In this document: positions 1-9,443 of the stretch, piece after piece
How positions within the stretch are numbered: the first letter of the stretch is position 1
How the letters are laid out: each line of letters begins with the position of its first letter
Origin: Bacteroides ndongoniae
Lineage (GTDB): Bacteria; Bacteroidota; Bacteroidia; Bacteroidales; Bacteroidaceae
DNA length: 64,000 bases
Reading direction: 5' to 3'
NCBI RefSeq assembly: GCF_900108345.1
Contig: NZ_FNVV01000013.1
Location: 1,338,944 to 1,402,943, forward strand
Notes under the pieces: model-generated
Seen by the model: only the letters and a program-made list of their open reading frames with translations
The model's database searches: none
Told to the model about the DNA's origin: nothing
Made by a program: the position numbers and the translations under genes

Positions 1-1
1 G

Positions 2-1354
2 TTCCGTTTCGAACGTGGAATCGATCCCAATTCAGTAATTTATTGCCTGAAACTGGCAGCTTTGATGGTGAAGGAACTGGCTGGTGGAACAATTTCTTGT
101 GATATCAAGGATGTATGTTCGGCCGATTTCAGTGATTTCAGAGTAGATCTGCCTTACGAAAAGGTTTATGCTCTGGTAGGAAAAACGATACCTGCGGAAA
201 CTATCAAGAGCATTGTTTCAAGCCTGGAGATGAAGATTGTGGAAGAAACTTCCGAAGGCTTGGTGTTGGATGTACCGCCTTACCGTGTGGACGTACAAAG
301 AGACTGTGACGTGATTGAAGATATTCTGCGTATCTATGGATATAATAATGTAGAAATTCCGTCAGCTTTGAAATCTTGTCTCACAGTAAAAGGTGAACAT
401 GATAAGTCGAACAAGTTGCAGAATCTGATAGCCGAGCAGTTGGTGGGTTGCGGATTCAACGAGATATTGAACAATTCATTGACTCGGGCAGGCTACTATG
501 ATGGTTTGGATAGTTACCCCTCGAAGAATCTGGTCATGTTGATGAACCCCTTGAGTACAGACCTGAATGCGATGCGCCAGACTTTGCTGTTTGGCGGTTT
601 GGAAAGTATTGCTCACAATGCAAACCGTAAAAATGCAGATTTGAAATTCTTCGAGTATGGTAATTGCTATTATTATCATGAGGAGAAAAAGAATCCTGAG
701 AAAGCTTTGGCTGCATATACGGAGGATTACCACTTGGGCTTGTGGGTTACTGGTAAGAAAGTTGCCAACTCGTGGGCGCATGCTGACGAAGACAGCTCGG
801 TGTATGAATTGAAAGCTTATGTAGAGAATATCTTCAGTCGTGTAGGATTGCAGATGCGCGACTTGGTGGTAGGTGTGCAGGACAGTGATATTTATGCTGC
901 GTCCTTGGCCGTATACACAAGAGGCGGTAAGCTGTTGGCTTCTTTGGGAATCGTTTCTCATAAGATTCTTAAGGGCTTCGATATTGACAATGAAGTGTAC
1001 TTTGCGGATATCAATTGGAAAGAGTTGCTTAAGGCTATCAGAAATGTAAAGGTGAACTATGTTGAGCTGACCAAGTTCCCGGCTGTGAAGCGTGATTTGG
1101 CTTTGTTGATTGATAAGAAAGTGCAGTTCGCTGAAATTGAGAAGATTGCATACGAAACCGAGAAGAAGTTGCTGAAAGAAGTATCTTTGTTTGATGTTTA
1201 CGAGGGAAAGAATCTCGAAGCTGGTAAAAAGAGTTATGCTGTAAGCTTTATGCTTCAGGATGAGAATGCGACTTTGAATGACAAGCAGATTGATAAGATC
1301 ATGCAGAAGCTTATTAAGAATCTTGAAACAAAGCTTGATGCCAAGTTGAGATGA
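2..1354 (+). CDS. pheT: Phenylalanyl-tRNA synthetase beta subunit, C-terminal part
   Basis: The reading frame is open from base 2, so the 5' part of the gene lies before the window; the in-window ATG near base 65 is internal. About 450 residues are seen. They include the B5-type region (PYRVDVQRDCDVIEDILRIYGY) and the C-terminal ferredoxin-fold anticodon-binding domain (FPAVKRDLALLIDKKV, ending SYAVSFMLQDENATLNDKQI). The beta subunit pairs with PheS to charge tRNA-Phe in the cytoplasm and carries the editing site. The next gene follows after 28 bases with no terminator, so it may be co-transcribed. Family assignment is secure. Confidence 0.96.
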   Translation, partial: FRFERGIDPNSVIYCLKLAALMVKELAGGTISCDIKDVCSADFSDFRVDLPYEKVYALVGKTIPAETIKSIVSSLEMKIVEETSEGLVLDVPPYRVDVQRDCDVIEDILRIYGYNNVEIPSALKSCLTVKGEHDKSNKLQNLIAEQLVGCGFNEILNNSLTRAGYYDGLDSYPSKNLVMLMNPLSTDLNAMRQTLLFGGLESIAHNANRKNADLKFFEYGNCYYYHEEKKNPEKALAAYTEDYHLGLWVTGKKVANSWAHADEDSSVYELKAYVENIFSRVGLQMRDLVVGVQDSDIYAASLAVYTRGGKLLASLGIVSHKILKGFDIDNEVYFADINWKELLKAIRNVKVNYVELTKFPAVKRDLALLIDKKVQFAEIEKIAYETEKKLLKEVSLFDVYEGKNLEAGKKSYAVSFMLQDENATLNDKQIDKIMQKLIKNLETKLDAKLR

Positions 1355-1382
1355 TTCAAAGAGGGCAGTTGTACGTAATCTC

Positions 1383-1607
1383 ATGAGAAAGAACAGGTTT
1401 GGAGCATTGGTCTGGCCAGTAGCACTTATTTGCTTCGATATATATATGATATATGTAGCTTTTAATAAGGCGCTCGGTAGCAGCACTTGTGAAGTGCGCA
1501 TAATGGCGGGGATTGGCGGACTGATGGTTATCGTGTTTCTCGTATCAGAAGTGTATGACTTGATAAAGAAGATTAAGATATTAAAGAAAGGTAATATAAC
1601 AATTTAA
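1383..1607 (+). CDS. Small membrane protein of unknown function
   Basis: A 74-residue protein with two hydrophobic stretches (about residues 8-28 and 42-60) and a lysine-rich C-terminus (IKKIKILKKG). This predicts a small inner-membrane protein with two transmembrane helices. It sits 28 bases after pheT and 13 bases before the yebC gene, so it is probably carried on the same transcript. I do not recognise a family. Its conserved position between pheT and yebC would be the best evidence that it is a real gene. Confidence 0.6.
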   Translation: MRKNRFGALVWPVALICFDIYMIYVAFNKALGSSTCEVRIMAGIGGLMVIVFLVSEVYDLIKKIKILKKGNITI

Positions 1608-1620
1608 AAATAATAAACCA

Positions 1621-2355
1621 ATGGGAAGAGCGTTTGAATATAGAAAAGCTACAAAGCTGAAAAGATGGGGCCACATGGCTAAGACTTTTACAAGACTGGG
1701 TAAACAAATTGCCATAGCTGTGAAGGCTGGTGGTCCGGAACCTGAAAATAATCCGGCATTGCGTTCGGTGATTGCTACTTGCAAGCGCGAGAACATGCCG
1801 AAGGACAATATTGAACGTGCGATTAAAAATGCGCTGGGAAAAGACCAGAGTGATTACAAGAGCATGACGTATGAAGGATATGGTCCTCACGGAGTAGCTG
1901 TCTTTGTTGATACGCTGACGGATAATCCGACACGTACGGTAGCTGATGTACGCAGTGTATTTAATAAGTTTGGTGGCAACTTGGGTACAATGGGATCGCT
2001 GGCATTCTTGTTCGACCATAAATGCGTGTTCACTTTCAAAAAGAAAGATGGCATGGATATGGAAGAATTTATCCTTGATATGATCGATTTCGATGTAGAT
2101 GAAGATTACGAAGAGGACGAAGAAGAGGGCACAATTACTATCTACGGAGATCCTAAGAGCTATGCTGCCATCCAGAAGCACCTTGAAGAGGGCGGCTTTG
2201 AGGATGTCGGTGGTGACTTTACTTATATTCCGAATGATTTGAAGGATGTAGAAGCTGAGCACCGTGAAACTATCAATAAGATGATAGAACGTCTGGAAGA
2301 ATTTGATGATGTTCAGACGGTGTATACTAATATGAAGCCGGAAGAGGGCGAATAA
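1621..2355 (+). CDS. YebC/PmpR/TACO1-family protein
   Basis: A 244-residue YebC-family protein, a normal length. It begins MGRAFEYRKATKLKRWGHMA, the basic N-terminal segment typical of the family. It also has the conserved PENNPALRSVIATCKRENMPK and YEGYGPHGVAV segments, and an acidic stretch at about residues 158-171. Members were described as DNA-binding regulators. More recent work on bacterial YebC and mitochondrial TACO1 supports a role in translation of difficult peptide sequences. Its stop codon shares one base with the start of the TSCPD gene, showing translational coupling. Confidence 0.93.
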   Translation: MGRAFEYRKATKLKRWGHMAKTFTRLGKQIAIAVKAGGPEPENNPALRSVIATCKRENMPKDNIERAIKNALGKDQSDYKSMTYEGYGPHGVAVFVDTLTDNPTRTVADVRSVFNKFGGNLGTMGSLAFLFDHKCVFTFKKKDGMDMEEFILDMIDFDVDEDYEEDEEEGTITIYGDPKSYAAIQKHLEEGGFEDVGGDFTYIPNDLKDVEAEHRETINKMIERLEEFDDVQTVYTNMKPEEGE

Positions 2356-2600
2356 TGACTTATACTTATAAAACTGCAGGAACTTGCAGTAGTAATATTG
2401 AGTTGGAGGTAGAAGACGGCATCCTGAAAGAAGTTGCTTTCTGGGGTGGTTGTAATGGCAATTTGCAAGGTATTTCCCGATTGGTAAAAGGAATGCCGGT
2501 GTGTGATGTCATCAAACGTCTGGAAGGTATCCATTGTGGTGGACGTCCTACCTCGTGCCCGGATCAGTTGTGTAAGGCATTGCACGAAATGGGATATTGA
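2355..2600 (+). CDS. TSCPD-domain protein (TIGR03905-type)
   Basis: An 81-residue protein with the defining cysteine pattern: GTCSSNIELEV, FWGGCNGN, GIHCGGRPTSCPDQLCKAL. The TSCPD motif is present at about residues 68-72. The domain also occurs at the C-terminus of some ribonucleotide reductases and as a free small protein. It probably binds metal, but its role as a free protein is unknown. It overlaps yebC by one base and is followed by a strong terminator shared with convergent fabD. Confidence 0.85.
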   Translation: MTYTYKTAGTCSSNIELEVEDGILKEVAFWGGCNGNLQGISRLVKGMPVCDVIKRLEGIHCGGRPTSCPDQLCKALHEMGY

Positions 2601-2673
2601 GTGCGGTGGAATAAAGATTTGAGTGAAATTTCGTGCGGTAGAAATATTTAGCTTATATTTCTGTTGAGATATA

Positions 2674-2703
2674 AAAAAGAGGGTTTATTAAAACCCTCTT
2701 TTA
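2674..2703. terminator. Bidirectional terminator between the TSCPD gene and fabD
   Basis: A 12-bp perfect stem (AAAAGAGGGTTT / AAACCCTCTTTT) with a short loop. It has A-runs on the left and T-runs on the right, so it can stop transcription on both strands of this convergent pair. Confidence 0.85.
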
Positions 2704-2726
2704 TATATATATGATATTTGAACTTT

Positions 2727-3614
2727 TTATGCGATACCGTGAGCTGGTATAGAAGAGTCTATCTTTTTAATCAGGCCTTGCAGCACTGCGCCGGGGCCGC
2801 ATTCTGTAAAGTCGGTTGCGCCGTCGGCTACCATGTTCTTTACAGTTTGTGTCCAGCGTACGGAAGCTGTCAGCTGGGCAATGAGGTTCTTCTTGATTTC
2901 TGCCGGATCGGTGTGAGGCAATGCATCAACGTTTTGATAAACGGGGCATTTCGGGGTATGAATTTCAGTAGCGTTAATTGCTGCTTCCAATTCTACTTTG
3001 GCAGGGTTCATGAGCGGAGAGTGGAATGCACCACCTACTTTGAGTGGAAGAGCGCGTTTTGCACCTGCGGCTTTCATCAGTTCGCATGCCTTATTGATTC
3101 CTTCGATCGAACCAGAGATTACAATCTGACCCGGGCAGTTGTAGTTGGCAGCTACGCAAACTTCGCCTTCGGCACTTACTTGTGCGCAAATTTCCTCTAC
3201 TTTCTCATCGGGTAATGCGATGATGGCAGCCATGGTTGAAGGATGTGCTTCACATGCTTTTTGCATAGCCATAGCACGGGCGTATACCAATTTGAGGCCG
3301 TCCTCGAAAGTCAGTGCTCCAGCAGCTACTAAGGCAGAAAATTCTCCAAGTGAGTGTCCGGCGGTCATTTCGGGTTTGAATTCATCGCCCATGCAGAGCG
3401 CAGAGATTACTGAATGGAGAAATACGGCAGGCTGAGTAACTTTGGTTTGGCGCAGATCTTCGTCTGTTCCATTGAACATGATGTCTGTAATACGGTAGCC
3501 GAGGATATCATTGGCTTTTTCGAATAGTTCTTTAGCTAAAGCTGAATTTTCGTACAGGTCTTTTCCCATTCCTACGAATTGGGCACCTTGCCCTGGAAAT
3601 ACAAATGCTTTCAT
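2727..3614 (-). CDS. fabD: Malonyl-CoA:ACP transacylase
   Basis: A 295-residue FabD. It moves malonyl groups from CoA to acyl carrier protein for fatty-acid synthesis in the cytoplasm. The nucleophile motif GHSLGEFSAL (about residues 90-99) carries the active serine. The N-terminal FPGQGAQFVGMG and the later GGAFHSPLM (catalytic histidine) are intact. Length is normal. It is monocistronic, with its own -7 box upstream and a shared terminator downstream. Confidence 0.96.
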   Translation of the reverse strand: MKAFVFPGQGAQFVGMGKDLYENSALAKELFEKANDILGYRITDIMFNGTDEDLRQTKVTQPAVFLHSVISALCMGDEFKPEMTAGHSLGEFSALVAAGALTFEDGLKLVYARAMAMQKACEAHPSTMAAIIALPDEKVEEICAQVSAEGEVCVAANYNCPGQIVISGSIEGINKACELMKAAGAKRALPLKVGGAFHSPLMNPAKVELEAAINATEIHTPKCPVYQNVDALPHTDPAEIKKNLIAQLTASVRWTQTVKNMVADGATDFTECGPGAVLQGLIKKIDSSIPAHGIA

Positions 3615-3651
3615 TTTTATTGTTTTTAGTTACTATATATAAAAAGTGCTG

Positions 3652-3659
3652 CAAAGTTA
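3652..3659 (-). promoter_or_regulatory. fabD -7 promoter box
   Basis: Read on the minus strand, TAACTTTG fits the Bacteroidota -7 consensus TAnnTTTG, 38 bases before the fabD start. No good -33 TTTG is seen at the usual spacing. Confidence 0.55.
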
Positions 3660-3826
3660 GGTCTTTTTCTGATAATCACCGCACATATATGCAATTTTTG
3701 TGCAATCCGATTGTAGACTGTGCTTTTTCAGGTACAATAAGTGGTGTATTGGATAGCATAGTTTAATCCTGCTTGAATTCCTTATAAATGAGAATGTTTC
3801 GCATTGTTTCTACTATGTGTTTGCCT

Positions 3827-3868
3827 ATTGTTTACGAATGTATATATTACATATTGTATTGTTTACGA
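3827..3868 (+). promoter_or_regulatory. Paired direct repeats upstream of the xylose regulator
   Basis: Two identical copies of ATTGTTTACGA (3827-3837 and 3858-3868) with starts 31 bp apart, about three helical turns. They lie in the AT-rich 404-base gap between divergent fabD and the Nudix regulator. The arrangement suits binding of a dimer pair, perhaps of the regulator itself. Apart from the two promoters I see nothing else in this gap. Confidence 0.35.
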
Positions 3869-3959
3869 TAAGCATGTGTTTCCATATTGTATGATGTATG
3901 ATAACTATTTCTCTGAAAAATAATGCTTTATAACATACTAATTTTTATGTCTTATGCTA

Positions 3960-3989
3960 TTGCATTTTGAAAAAACATCTATATATTTG
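3960..3989 (+). promoter_or_regulatory. Promoter of the Nudix regulator gene
   Basis: TTG at 3960-3962, 19 bases, then TATATTTG at 3982-3989. This is a good Bacteroidota promoter, about 30 bases before the start codon at 4019. Confidence 0.6.
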
Positions 3990-4018
3990 CAGCGTTTAAT
4001 CAAAATATCATGTAAAGC

Positions 4019-4741
4019 ATGGAACACGAAATGCCATTGGCAAATAATCACATCTCGGTAGATTGTGTGGTAATAGGGTTTGACGGAGAACAGCTGAAGG
4101 TTTTGCTTATCCGTCGAATGGGAGAGGAAGAAGGTGAAGTGTTTCACGATATGAAATTGCCGGGAAGCTTGATTTATATGGATGAGGATCTGGATGGAGC
4201 TGCTCAAAGGGTGTTGAATGAACTGACTGGTGTGAAAAATGTGAATCTGGTACAGTTTAAGGCCTTTGGCTCTAAAGACCGGACCAAGGACCCTAGAGAT
4301 GTTCATTGGTTGGAACGTGCCATACAGTCGAAGGTTGAACGTATTGTGACCATTGCTTATTTGTCGTTGGTAAAGATTGACCGTACGCTGAATCGTGATT
4401 TGAATAATTTGCAGGCGTGTTGGGTGGCTTTGCCGGATATCAAAGATTTGGCTTTTGATCATAATTTGATTATAAAAGAAGCTTTGCTGTATATCCGTCA
4501 GTATGTAGAAGCGAATCCGTCTGCTCTGTTCGATCTGCTTCCGCGTAAATTCACGGCTTCTCAGTTGCGTACACTGTACGAATTGATATATGGAAAACCG
4601 ATTGATGTGCGTAATTTCCATAAGAAAATCGCTTTAATGGAGTATGTAGTACCTCTCGAAGAACGTCAGCAGGGAGTGGCTCATCGTGCTGCCCGCTATT
4701 ATCGTTTCGATAAGAAAATCTATAATAAGTCCAGACGTTAA
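4019..4741 (+). CDS. Nudix-family sugar regulator (NrtR/AraR-like, probably XylR)
   Basis: A 240-residue protein with an N-terminal Nudix fold (about residues 8-150) and a C-terminal winged-helix part (from about 165, RKFTASQLRTLYELIYGKP). The Nudix box is degenerate: around GSLIYMDEDLDGAAQRVLNE several catalytic acidic/Arg positions are replaced. It is therefore likely a ligand sensor and not an enzyme. In Bacteroides, NrtR-family proteins of this form control pentose use (AraR for arabinose). The position directly before xylB-xylA-xylE makes xylose the likely signal. The ligand is inferred from context. Confidence 0.82.
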   Translation: MEHEMPLANNHISVDCVVIGFDGEQLKVLLIRRMGEEEGEVFHDMKLPGSLIYMDEDLDGAAQRVLNELTGVKNVNLVQFKAFGSKDRTKDPRDVHWLERAIQSKVERIVTIAYLSLVKIDRTLNRDLNNLQACWVALPDIKDLAFDHNLIIKEALLYIRQYVEANPSALFDLLPRKFTASQLRTLYELIYGKPIDVRNFHKKIALMEYVVPLEERQQGVAHRAARYYRFDKKIYNKSRR

Positions 4742-4802
4742 GAGGGACTGGGTATATTCCTTGTAAAAACATAGAATTATTAACTTTTAATATAATTTCA
4801 AA

Positions 4803-6293
4803 GTGTATCTATTAGGTTATGACATCGGTAGCTCGTCGGTAAAGGCGAGTTTGGTAAATGCAGAAAGTGGAAAATGTGTTTCTTCTGCTTTTTTCCCGAA
4901 AACGGAAGCTGCTATTATTGCAGTAAAACAAGGTTGGGCAGAACAGAATCCTGAAAGCTGGTGGGAAAACCTGAAGCTGGCTACGGAGGCTATTCTCACA
5001 GAATCGGGTGTGAACGGAGGAGAAATTAAGGCTATTGGTATTTCTTATCAGATGCATGGATTGGTATGTGTAGACAAGAATCAGCAAGTACTGCGCCCGG
5101 CAATTATCTGGTGTGATTCGCGAGCCGTTCCGTATGGACAGCGTGCGTTTGAGACATTGGGCGAAGAACGTTGCCTTTCTCATTTGCTGAATTCTCCGGG
5201 CAACTTTACTGCTTCCAAGTTGGCTTGGATTAAGGAGAATGAACCGGAGGTTTACGAGAAGATATACAAGATTATGCTTCCTGGTGATTATATCGCGATG
5301 AAGTTGAGCGGTGAGATCTGTACAACGGTATCAGGCTTGTCCGAAGGTATGTTTTGGGATTTCAAAAACAATTGCCTGGCAGAATTTCTGATGGATTATT
5401 ATGGCTTTGACTCTTCGCTGATAGCTGATATAAAACCGACATTTGCCGAACAGGGGCGTGTTACTGCGGCTGCAGCTAAAGAATTAGGTTTGAAAGAAGG
5501 TACTCCTATCACTTATCGCGCTGGTGACCAGCCGAACAATGCACTTTCACTGAATGTCTTCAATCCTGGTGAAATCGCTTCAACGGCAGGTACGAGTGGC
5601 GTTGTTTATGGAGTGAACGGAGCAGTAAACTATGATCCAAAGTCTCGTGTCAATACTTTTGCACACGTCAATCATACTGCTGATCAGACCCGTCTGGGTG
5701 TGTTGCTTTGCATCAACGGAACAGGTATCCTGAACTCATGGGTAAAACGTACAATTGCTCCCGAAGGTATTTCTTATAATGAAATGAATGTACTGGCTTC
5801 TCAAGCTCCTATTGGAAGTGCAGGCATCAGCATTCTGCCTTTTGGTAATGGTGCCGAACGTATGCTGGAGAATAAGGAAATCAATTGCTCTATCCGTGGT
5901 CTGAACTTTAATCTGCATGGCAAACAGCATATTGTACGTGCAGCACAAGAAGGCATTGTATTCTCGTTTAAATATGGTATTGATATAATGGAAGGTATGG
6001 GTATTCCTGTACAGAAGATACATGCCGGACATGCCAATATGTTCCTGAGTTCCATTTTCCGTGATACGTTGGCTGGTGTGACTGGTGCTACCATTGAGTT
6101 GTATGATACCGACGGTTCGGTTGGTGCAGCCAAGGGTGCAGGAATTGGTGCAGGTATTTATAAAGATAACAACGAAGCCTTTGCCACACTGGAAAAACTA
6201 GACGTAATAGAGCCTAACCAGAGCAAACGTCAGGAATATCTTGATGCTTATGCACGTTGGAAGCATCGTTTGGAAAAGTCTATGAGAGATTAA
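4803..6293 (+). CDS. xylB: Xylulokinase
   Basis: A 496-residue FGGY-family kinase starting at GTG. It phosphorylates D-xylulose to xylulose 5-phosphate, feeding the pentose phosphate pathway. Visible motifs are the N-terminal phosphate loop (YDIGSSSVKASLV), the sugar-binding QMHGLV, AGDQPNNAL, and the adenosine-binding AGTSGVVYG. Length is normal. It lies 61 bases after the regulator and 82 bases before xylA. Because the product of XylA is its substrate, the two are expected to be co-regulated. Confidence 0.92.
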   Translation: MYLLGYDIGSSSVKASLVNAESGKCVSSAFFPKTEAAIIAVKQGWAEQNPESWWENLKLATEAILTESGVNGGEIKAIGISYQMHGLVCVDKNQQVLRPAIIWCDSRAVPYGQRAFETLGEERCLSHLLNSPGNFTASKLAWIKENEPEVYEKIYKIMLPGDYIAMKLSGEICTTVSGLSEGMFWDFKNNCLAEFLMDYYGFDSSLIADIKPTFAEQGRVTAAAAKELGLKEGTPITYRAGDQPNNALSLNVFNPGEIASTAGTSGVVYGVNGAVNYDPKSRVNTFAHVNHTADQTRLGVLLCINGTGILNSWVKRTIAPEGISYNEMNVLASQAPIGSAGISILPFGNGAERMLENKEINCSIRGLNFNLHGKQHIVRAAQEGIVFSFKYGIDIMEGMGIPVQKIHAGHANMFLSSIFRDTLAGVTGATIELYDTDGSVGAAKGAGIGAGIYKDNNEAFATLEKLDVIEPNQSKRQEYLDAYARWKHRLEKSMRD

Positions 6294-6375
6294 TTTAATT
6301 GAACAGAAGAAGATTTTATTATTAACCCGCTTTCCTGCAATATATATGTAGGAGGCATAAAATATAAAGAATATT

Positions 6376-7692
6376 ATGGCAACAAAAGAGTATTTTCCTG
6401 GTATTGGAAAAATTAAATTTGAAGGTGTAGAAAGCCGCAATCCGATGGCATTCCGTTACTATGATGCTGAAAAGGTAGTCATGGGTAAGAAAATGAAAGA
6501 CTGGTTGAAGTTCTCAATGGCATGGTGGCACACACTTTGTGCTGAAGGTGGTGACCAGTTTGGCGGTGGCACAAAGAAATTCCCGTGGAATGTTGCAACA
6601 GATAAAGTTCAGGCTGCTAAAGATAAGATGGATGCAGGTTTCGAATTCATGCAGAAGATCGGTATCGAGTATTATTGCTTCCACGATGTAGACCTCTGCA
6701 CAGAAGCTGATACTATCGAAGAATATGAAGCTAATCTGAAAGAAGTTGTTGCTTATGCTAAGCAGAAACAAGCAGAAACAGGCATTAAACTGTTGTGGGG
6801 TACTGCCAATGTATTTGGTCATGCACGTTATATGAACGGTGCTGCTACTAACCCTGACTTTGATGTAGTGGCTCGTGCTGCCGTACAGATTAAGAACGCT
6901 ATTGATGCAACTATCGAACTCGGTGGTTCTAACTACGTATTCTGGGGTGGCCGCGAAGGTTATATGTCTTTGTTGAACACTGATCAGAAGCGTGAGAAAG
7001 AACATTTGGCTCAGATGCTGACAATCGCTCGTGATTATGCACGTAGCAAAGGTTTTACTGGAACATTCCTGATCGAACCGAAACCGATGGAACCGACAAA
7101 ACATCAATACGATGTTGATACAGAAACTGTAGTTGGTTTCCTGAAAGCTCACAACTTGGATAAGGATTTCAAAGTAAACATCGAAGTAAACCATGCTACT
7201 TTGGCCGGACATACTTTCGAACACGAGTTGGCTGTAGCTGTTGATAACGGTATGTTGGGTTCTATCGATGCTAACCGTGGCGATTATCAGAACGGATGGG
7301 ATACCGACCAGTTCCCCATTGATAACTACGAACTGACTCAAGCTATGATGCAGATCATCCGTAACGGTGGTCTGGGTAACGGTGGTACAAACTTCGATGC
7401 CAAGACTCGTCGTAACTCTACCGATCTGGAAGATATCTTTATCGCACACATCGCTGGTATGGATGCAATGGCTCGTGCTTTGGAAAGCGCAGCTCGTCTG
7501 CTGGAAGAATCTCCTTACAAGAAGATGCTGGCCGATCGTTACGCTTCATTCGACAGCGGTAAGGGTAAGGAATTCGAAGAAGGTAAGCTGACTTTGGAAG
7601 ACGTTGTTGCTTATGCTAAGGCTAACGGTGAACCGAAGCAGACTAGTGGCAAGCAAGAACTGTACGAGGCTATCCTCAATATGTATTGCTAA
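6376..7692 (+). CDS. xylA: Xylose isomerase
   Basis: A 438-residue class II xylose isomerase that converts D-xylose to D-xylulose. Signature motifs are present: FHDVDLC (catalytic histidine region), [24 protein letters not shown] and GSIDANRGD (metal ligands). Codon use is strongly biased towards frequent codons, as expected for an abundant enzyme. It is the third gene of the xylose locus. A hairpin with a T-run follows, before the transporter gene. Confidence 0.97.
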   Translation: MATKEYFPGIGKIKFEGVESRNPMAFRYYDAEKVVMGKKMKDWLKFSMAWWHTLCAEGGDQFGGGTKKFPWNVATDKVQAAKDKMDAGFEFMQKIGIEYYCFHDVDLCTEADTIEEYEANLKEVVAYAKQKQAETGIKLLWGTANVFGHARYMNGAATNPDFDVVARAAVQIKNAIDATIELGGSNYVFWGGREGYMSLLNTDQKREKEHLAQMLTIARDYARSKGFTGTFLIEPKPMEPTKHQYDVDTETVVGFLKAHNLDKDFKVNIEVNHATLAGHTFEHELAVAVDNGMLGSIDANRGDYQNGWDTDQFPIDNYELTQAMMQIIRNGGLGNGGTNFDAKTRRNSTDLEDIFIAHIAGMDAMARALESAARLLEESPYKKMLADRYASFDSGKGKEFEEGKLTLEDVVAYAKANGEPKQTSGKQELYEAILNMYC

Positions 7693-7714
7693 TAGATTAA
7701 AGTGATATGTAATG

Positions 7715-7757
7715 GGCTGCGCTTTCTGCCAGTCGGCAGAGAGGCAGCCTGTTTTTT
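7715..7757 (+). terminator. Terminator or attenuator between xylA and xylE
   Basis: Nested stems GGCTGC/GCAGCC and TCTGCC/GGCAGA followed by TGTTTTTTTG. It would lower read-through into the transporter gene, giving more xylA than xylE message. Confidence 0.75.
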
Positions 7758-7792
7758 TGTTTATAAACTATTTCTAATATCATTTTTATACC

Positions 7793-9268
7793 ATGAACTA
7801 TACAGAAAAAGGAAGTAAGGTCTATCTTTTTTCGATTGTGATGGTGGCTGTTATCGGCGGATTGCTGTTCGGTTATGATACGGCGGTCATTTCAGGCGCA
7901 GAAAAAGGACTTCAGGCTTTCTTTATGGGAGCTTCGGACTTTACTTACACAGATACGATTCACGGCATCACTTCCAGCAGTGCATTGATAGGATGTATCA
8001 TCGGTAGTGCCATTTCAGGTTTTTGTGCATCCAATTTTGGACGTAAAAAGTCTCTTTTTATTGCTGGTATTCTGTTCTTCTTATCAGCGTTGGGATCTTA
8101 TTATCCCGAATTCCTGTTCTACGATTACGGAGTTCCGTCTTATTCGCTTCTTATCGCTTTCAATTTTTATCGCGTATTGGGTGGAGTCGGTGTAGGTTTG
8201 GCATCGGCCATTTGTCCGATGTATATTGCCGAGATCGCTCCCAGTAATATTCGGGGTACATTGGTATCCTGGAACCAGTTTGCCATTATCTTTGGTCAGC
8301 TGGTGGTTTATTTTGTGAATTTCCTTATTTTGGGCGACAATGCCAATCCCGTTATCAAAGCAGTCGAGGGAGTAAATCAGATTCTGAATCCGGAAGCTGC
8401 TGCCTGGACTACTGAAACCGGCTGGCGTCTGATGTTTGTCAGCGAGGCTGTTCCTGCCGGCTTGTTCGCAATACTTGTTCTCTTGGTTCCCGAGACTCCT
8501 CGATATTTGGCTATGTGTGGTCGCGATGAGAAGGCTTTGGATATCCTGAGCCGTATTAACGGTGTGACTCAGGCTAAAGTAATTTTGGCTGAAATCAAGG
8601 CTACTGCCCACGAAAAGACCGAACGTCTGTTCACTTATGGCTGGATGGTGATCTTTATCGGTATTATGCTGAGTGTGTTCCAGCAGGCTGTAGGTATCAA
8701 CGCTGTGCTCTATTTTGCTCCCCGTATTTTCGAAACAATGGGTATGGGCAATCCGATGGTGCAGACTGTGATTATGGGTATCATCAACATTCTGTTCACC
8801 TTGCTGGCTGTGTTCACAGTCGAAAAGTGGGGACGTAAGCCCTTGCTTATTTCCGGTTCTATCGGTATGGCTATCGGTGCTTTCGGTGTTGCGCTGTCCA
8901 ATGTGCTGACAGGACTTCCGCCGATGGTGTCTGTAGTAAGTATTATGGTTTATAGTGCTTCCTTTATGTTTAGCTGGGGCCCCATCTGCTGGGTACTGAT
9001 TGCCGAGATCTTCCCGAATACAGTGCGTGGCGCAGCTGTTGCCATTGCTGTGGCTTTCCAGTGGATATTCAATTTCATCGTTTCGTCTACGTTTGTGCCG
9101 ATGTACAACATGACGCTGGGCGATATGGGCGAGAAGTTTGGACATATGTTTGCTTATGCTCTGTATGGAATCATCTGCGTGATTGCTGCAATTTTTGTTT
9201 GGAAGTTGGTTCCCGAAACCAAAGGCAAGACATTGGAAGACATGACACGTCTTTGGAAGAAAAAATAA
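7793..9268 (+). CDS. xylE: D-xylose/proton symporter, sugar-porter MFS family
   Basis: A 491-residue major facilitator protein with about 12 predicted transmembrane helices. It has the sugar-porter signatures GGLLFGYDTAVISGA (helix 1), FGRKKSLF, PETPRYLA after helix 6, QQAVGINAVLYFAP (helix 7) and the C-terminal PETKGKTLEDM. The neighbouring genes point to xylose as substrate. It acts in the inner membrane. Confidence 0.9.
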   Translation: MNYTEKGSKVYLFSIVMVAVIGGLLFGYDTAVISGAEKGLQAFFMGASDFTYTDTIHGITSSSALIGCIIGSAISGFCASNFGRKKSLFIAGILFFLSALGSYYPEFLFYDYGVPSYSLLIAFNFYRVLGGVGVGLASAICPMYIAEIAPSNIRGTLVSWNQFAIIFGQLVVYFVNFLILGDNANPVIKAVEGVNQILNPEAAAWTTETGWRLMFVSEAVPAGLFAILVLLVPETPRYLAMCGRDEKALDILSRINGVTQAKVILAEIKATAHEKTERLFTYGWMVIFIGIMLSVFQQAVGINAVLYFAPRIFETMGMGNPMVQTVIMGIINILFTLLAVFTVEKWGRKPLLISGSIGMAIGAFGVALSNVLTGLPPMVSVVSIMVYSASFMFSWGPICWVLIAEIFPNTVRGAAVAIAVAFQWIFNFIVSSTFVPMYNMTLGDMGEKFGHMFAYALYGIICVIAAIFVWKLVPETKGKTLEDMTRLWKKK

Positions 9269-9345
9269 GTTTTCCGGTTTTTAGCCGGTCTGATTACAGA
9301 TAAAAGTTCAATGCCTGGCAGTAAGGACAATCTGTGTCAGGTAGT

Positions 9346-9383
9346 AAAAAGGGGGTATCCGGACTGTTCGGATGCCCTTTTTT
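9346..9383 (+). terminator. Terminator after xylE
   Basis: Stem AAAAAGGG...ATCCG pairs with CGGAT...CCCTTTTTT around an ACTGTT loop, ending in a T-run. It closes the xylose locus. Confidence 0.85.
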
Positions 9384-9427
9384 GCATTATAGCGTCTCAT
9401 TTGGGTGCAGGTTTCGATTTTTAATCG

Positions 9428-9435
9428 TACTTTTG
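9428..9435 (+). promoter_or_regulatory. ruvX -7 promoter box
   Basis: TACTTTTG matches TAnnTTTG and lies 8 bases before the ATG at 9444. The transcript would therefore be nearly leaderless. A TTTG at 9400-9403 is 24 bases upstream, a little far for a -33 box. Confidence 0.5.
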
Positions 9436-9443
9436 CACCAATT

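Noticed and set aside
476..1501. Minus-strand frame of 341 codons over pheT
   Set aside because: It is the antisense shadow of pheT; codon bias and domain content support only the plus strand.
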